Shown: piece after piece, positions 22,833 to 24,485 of the stretch
How positions within the stretch are numbered: the stretch's first letter is position 1
Layout of the letters: each line of letters opens with the position of its first letter
DNA from: a virus
IMG/VR virus record: IMGVR_UViG_3300017917_004040
Location: 1 to 24,485 of that record
Strand: one strand, 5' to 3'
Length of the DNA stretch: 24,485 bases
Made by a program: the position numbers and the translations under genes
Notes under the pieces: model-generated
Databases searched by the model: none
What the model saw: only the letters and a program-made list of their open reading frames with translations
What the model was told of the DNA's origin: nothing

Positions 22833-23837
22833 ATGGCAATCAAAAAAAACGACTTTAGTGCGGTAAAGAAAAAGTTCTCTACCTCGGCTAAATACAAACC
22901 ACAAAGATTCTTTGACTTAGGACAAGACTTCTTGGACGCGGTTGGACTACCAGGTCCTGCTATTGGTCACTTGAATATGTTCTTGGGTCACTCAGATACA
23001 GGTAAAACAACAGCACTTGTTAAGACCGCTGTTGATGCACAGAAGAAAGGTATTCTTCCTGTGTTCATTATCACAGAACAAAAATGGTCTTTTGAACATG
23101 CGAAACTTATGGGTTTTGAATGTGAGGAGGTTATTGACGAAGCAACAGGAGAAGTTGATTGGGATGGTTTCTACATCTTCAATAATGACTTTGACTATAT
23201 TGAGCAAATCACGGACTACATCAATAGTTTGTTGGATGCACAAGAGAAAGGTGAGTTGGATTATAGTTTATTGTTCTTATGGGATTCTGTTGGTTCAGTT
23301 CCTTGTAAGATGACTTACGAAGGTAAGGGTGGTAAACAACACAACGCATCTACATTAGCAGACAAGATTGGTATGGGTATCAACCAACGTATTTCAGGTT
23401 CTCGTAAAGCGGATTCAAAATACGAAAACACATTGGTTATTGTAAACCAACCTTGGGTTGAGTTACCTGACAATCCATTCGGTCAACCAAAAATTAAAGC
23501 AAAAGGTGGTGAAGCCATTTGGTTAAACTCATCTTTGGTGTTCTTATTTGGTAACCAAAAAGGTGCGGGAACAAACAAGATTACTGCAACAAAAGACAAG
23601 AGAAGTGTTAAGTTTGCAATTAGAACAAAAGTTTCTGTTATGAAAAACCACATCAATGGATTGGGTTATGAAGACGGAAAGATTATTGTAACACCGCACG
23701 GGTTCTTGGCAGGAAAAGAAGCATCGGAAGAGAAAGCGTCTATTGAAAACTACAAGAAGGAATATGCTGACTATTGGAAAGATATTCTTGGAGTTACCTC
23801 TTTGGACTTTGACTTAAAAGAAGAAAAAGAAGATTGA
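22833..23837 (+). CDS. uvsX: UvsX, RecA-like recombinase
   Basis: A 334-residue strand-exchange ATPase of the RecA/UvsX family, which forms filaments on gp32-coated ssDNA for recombination-dependent replication and repair. Walker A is GHSDTGKT (residues 52-59), the catalytic glutamate lies in ITEQKW (E82), and Walker B is LLFLWDSVGS (D151). The loop-bearing segment has NQRISGSRK and later VIVNQPWVELPDNPFGQPKI, followed by GGEAIWLNSSLVFLFG, as in T4 UvsX. The size is somewhat below T4 UvsX (391), with a short acidic C-terminus (KEEKED). The ATG at 22833 follows an A-rich leader with no Shine-Dalgarno site. The gene lies 63 nt after gp32, beyond an attenuator-like hairpin, and should be co-transcribed with it. 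The downstream exonuclease begins 28 nt after its stop. Confidence 0.93.
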   Translation: MAIKKNDFSAVKKKFSTSAKYKPQRFFDLGQDFLDAVGLPGPAIGHLNMFLGHSDTGKTTALVKTAVDAQKKGILPVFIITEQKWSFEHAKLMGFECEEVIDEATGEVDWDGFYIFNNDFDYIEQITDYINSLLDAQEKGELDYSLLFLWDSVGSVPCKMTYEGKGGKQHNASTLADKIGMGINQRISGSRKADSKYENTLVIVNQPWVELPDNPFGQPKIKAKGGEAIWLNSSLVFLFGNQKGAGTNKITATKDKRSVKFAIRTKVSVMKNHINGLGYEDGKIIVTPHGFLAGKEASEEKASIENYKKEYADYWKDILGVTSLDFDLKEEKED

Positions 23838-23855
23838 TATTTGTTTCACCCATTA

Positions 23856-23871
23856 AATCACAATTGTGATT
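23856..23871. promoter_or_regulatory. 16-bp perfect palindrome over the exonuclease start codon
   Basis: AATCACAATTGTGATT equals its own reverse complement and includes the GTG start codon (23866-23868). As DNA it could be an operator for a dimeric regulator. As RNA it can fold into a 6-bp stem with an AAUU loop that hides the start codon. Either reading is inference. Confidence 0.45.
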
Positions 23872-24485
23872 AAAACATTACTAGTAGACGGAAATAATTT
23901 ATTTAAGATAGGATTCCACGGAGCCAAAGACGTGTTCAGCGACGGAGCTCATGTGGGTGGGGTATATCACTTTGTGAATATACTCCGCAAATTCCTTGAA
24001 GAACACAACCATGATAAAGTTGTTGTGTTTTGGGATGGTGATTCAAATTCATCCATTAGAAAAGGTCTATACCCCCAATATAAAGCAAACAGAAGACAAG
24101 ACATGAATGAGTACAAGTACGAGTCGTATTTGTATCAACAAGCTCGTGTTAAACAATACCTTGAGGAAATCTTTGTCCGTCAGGTTGAGATGACTAACAA
24201 CGAGGCTGATGACTTGATTGCATATTATTGTAAGATTGCTGTTGATGAGAAAATCATCATCTTTTCAGCGGACAAGGACCTTACCCAACTTATTTCCGAG
24301 AACGTAACCATCTATTCTCCCATTACAAAACAATACTTTAAGAACGGTGATAACATCATCATCAACAAGGTGGCAATCCCACACTATAACGTAATGTTAA
24401 CAAAAGTATTCACGGGGGATAAATCAGATAATATTGACGGTATTGAAGGACTTGGTGAGAAAACTTTGTTGAAGTATTTCCCCCA
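23866..24485 (+). CDS. 5'-3' exonuclease / FEN-like nuclease (T4 RNase H type), 3' end outside window
   Basis: 206 codons are present before the window ends. The fold is that of the 5' nuclease family, which removes RNA primers and 5' flaps from lagging-strand fragments. Metal-binding acids appear in order: LLVDGNN (D8), VFWDGD (D57), NNEADDLIA (E113, D115, D116), SADKDL (D136, D138) and TGDKSDN (D185, D188). SSIRKGLYPQYKANRR (62-77) is the arch-type basic segment seen in DNA polymerase I 5' nuclease domains. GIEGLGEKTLLKY (192-204) begins the helix-hairpin-helix motif that binds DNA. The start is GTG at 23866: the frame has a stop at 23854-23856, no ATG before motif I, and translation from GTG gives MIKTLLVDGNN. 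It lies 28 nt after uvsX and is probably co-transcribed. It is a functional counterpart of T4 rnh; orthology was not tested. Confidence 0.87.
   Translation, partial: MIKTLLVDGNNLFKIGFHGAKDVFSDGAHVGGVYHFVNILRKFLEEHNHDKVVVFWDGDSNSSIRKGLYPQYKANRRQDMNEYKYESYLYQQARVKQYLEEIFVRQVEMTNNEADDLIAYYCKIAVDEKIIIFSADKDLTQLISENVTIYSPITKQYFKNGDNIIINKVAIPHYNVMLTKVFTGDKSDNIDGIEGLGEKTLLKYFP

Overview
This window looks like part of the genome of a T4-like contractile-tailed bacteriophage (myovirus) that infects a member of the Bacteroidota. The phage assignment rests on a recognisable set of T4-type genes: tail sheath (gp18), tail tube (gp19), a gp26-type baseplate/tail-assembly protein, a tape-measure-like protein, a LysM-type gp53-like protein, a hub-like protein, a gp32-like ssDNA-binding protein, a UvsX recombinase and a 5'-3' exonuclease of the FEN/T4 RNase H type. 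The host assignment rests on one near-perfect Bacteroidota promoter (TTTG, 19-bp gap, TATATTTG) in front of the gp32 homologue, on starts preceded by A-rich sequence instead of Shine-Dalgarno sites, and on AT-rich DNA. No bacterial housekeeping gene, tRNA, IS element or CRISPR array was seen.

Layout. Positions 1-261 hold the 3' end of an unidentified beta-rich protein gene. A 53-residue minus-strand gene (258-419), a probable ribbon-helix-helix regulator, converges on it. From 539 to 21801 all genes run on the plus strand and form a late, virion-structure block. In order they are sheath, HAD-like phosphatase-type protein, tube, gp26-like tail-assembly protein with an overlapping +1-frame ORF, tape measure, a 1,681-residue baseplate protein, a LysM gp53-like protein, a 2,456-residue hub-like protein, and two small proteins of unknown role. 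A strong rho-independent terminator (21821-21847) ends this block. The replication/recombination block starts immediately after it with gp32, uvsX and a 5'-3' exonuclease cut by the window edge.

How the parts fit. The order tube, chaperone with an out-of-frame extension, tape measure, tube-initiator/baseplate protein, LysM protein, hub is the canonical tail order of contractile phages. This order supports reading the gp26-like gene and its overlapping ORF as a tail assembly chaperone pair made by programmed frameshifting. The two baseplate/hub proteins are several times larger than the T4 proteins I compare them with. An 8-bp motif, TATTTATA, precedes six late plus-strand genes and, in the flipped orientation, the minus-strand gene. 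It is the best candidate for a phage late promoter. The gp32 gene instead carries a host-type promoter, as expected for early or middle expression.

The most notable items are the candidate +1 frameshift at TTT TTT CGT, the orientation-tracking TATTTATA motif, the giant hub with a possible inactive lysozyme-like domain and an IPT/TIG domain, a gp32 homologue with no cysteines, and a HAD-type enzyme placed between sheath and tube. All family assignments were made by eye from motifs and gene order; no database search was run.
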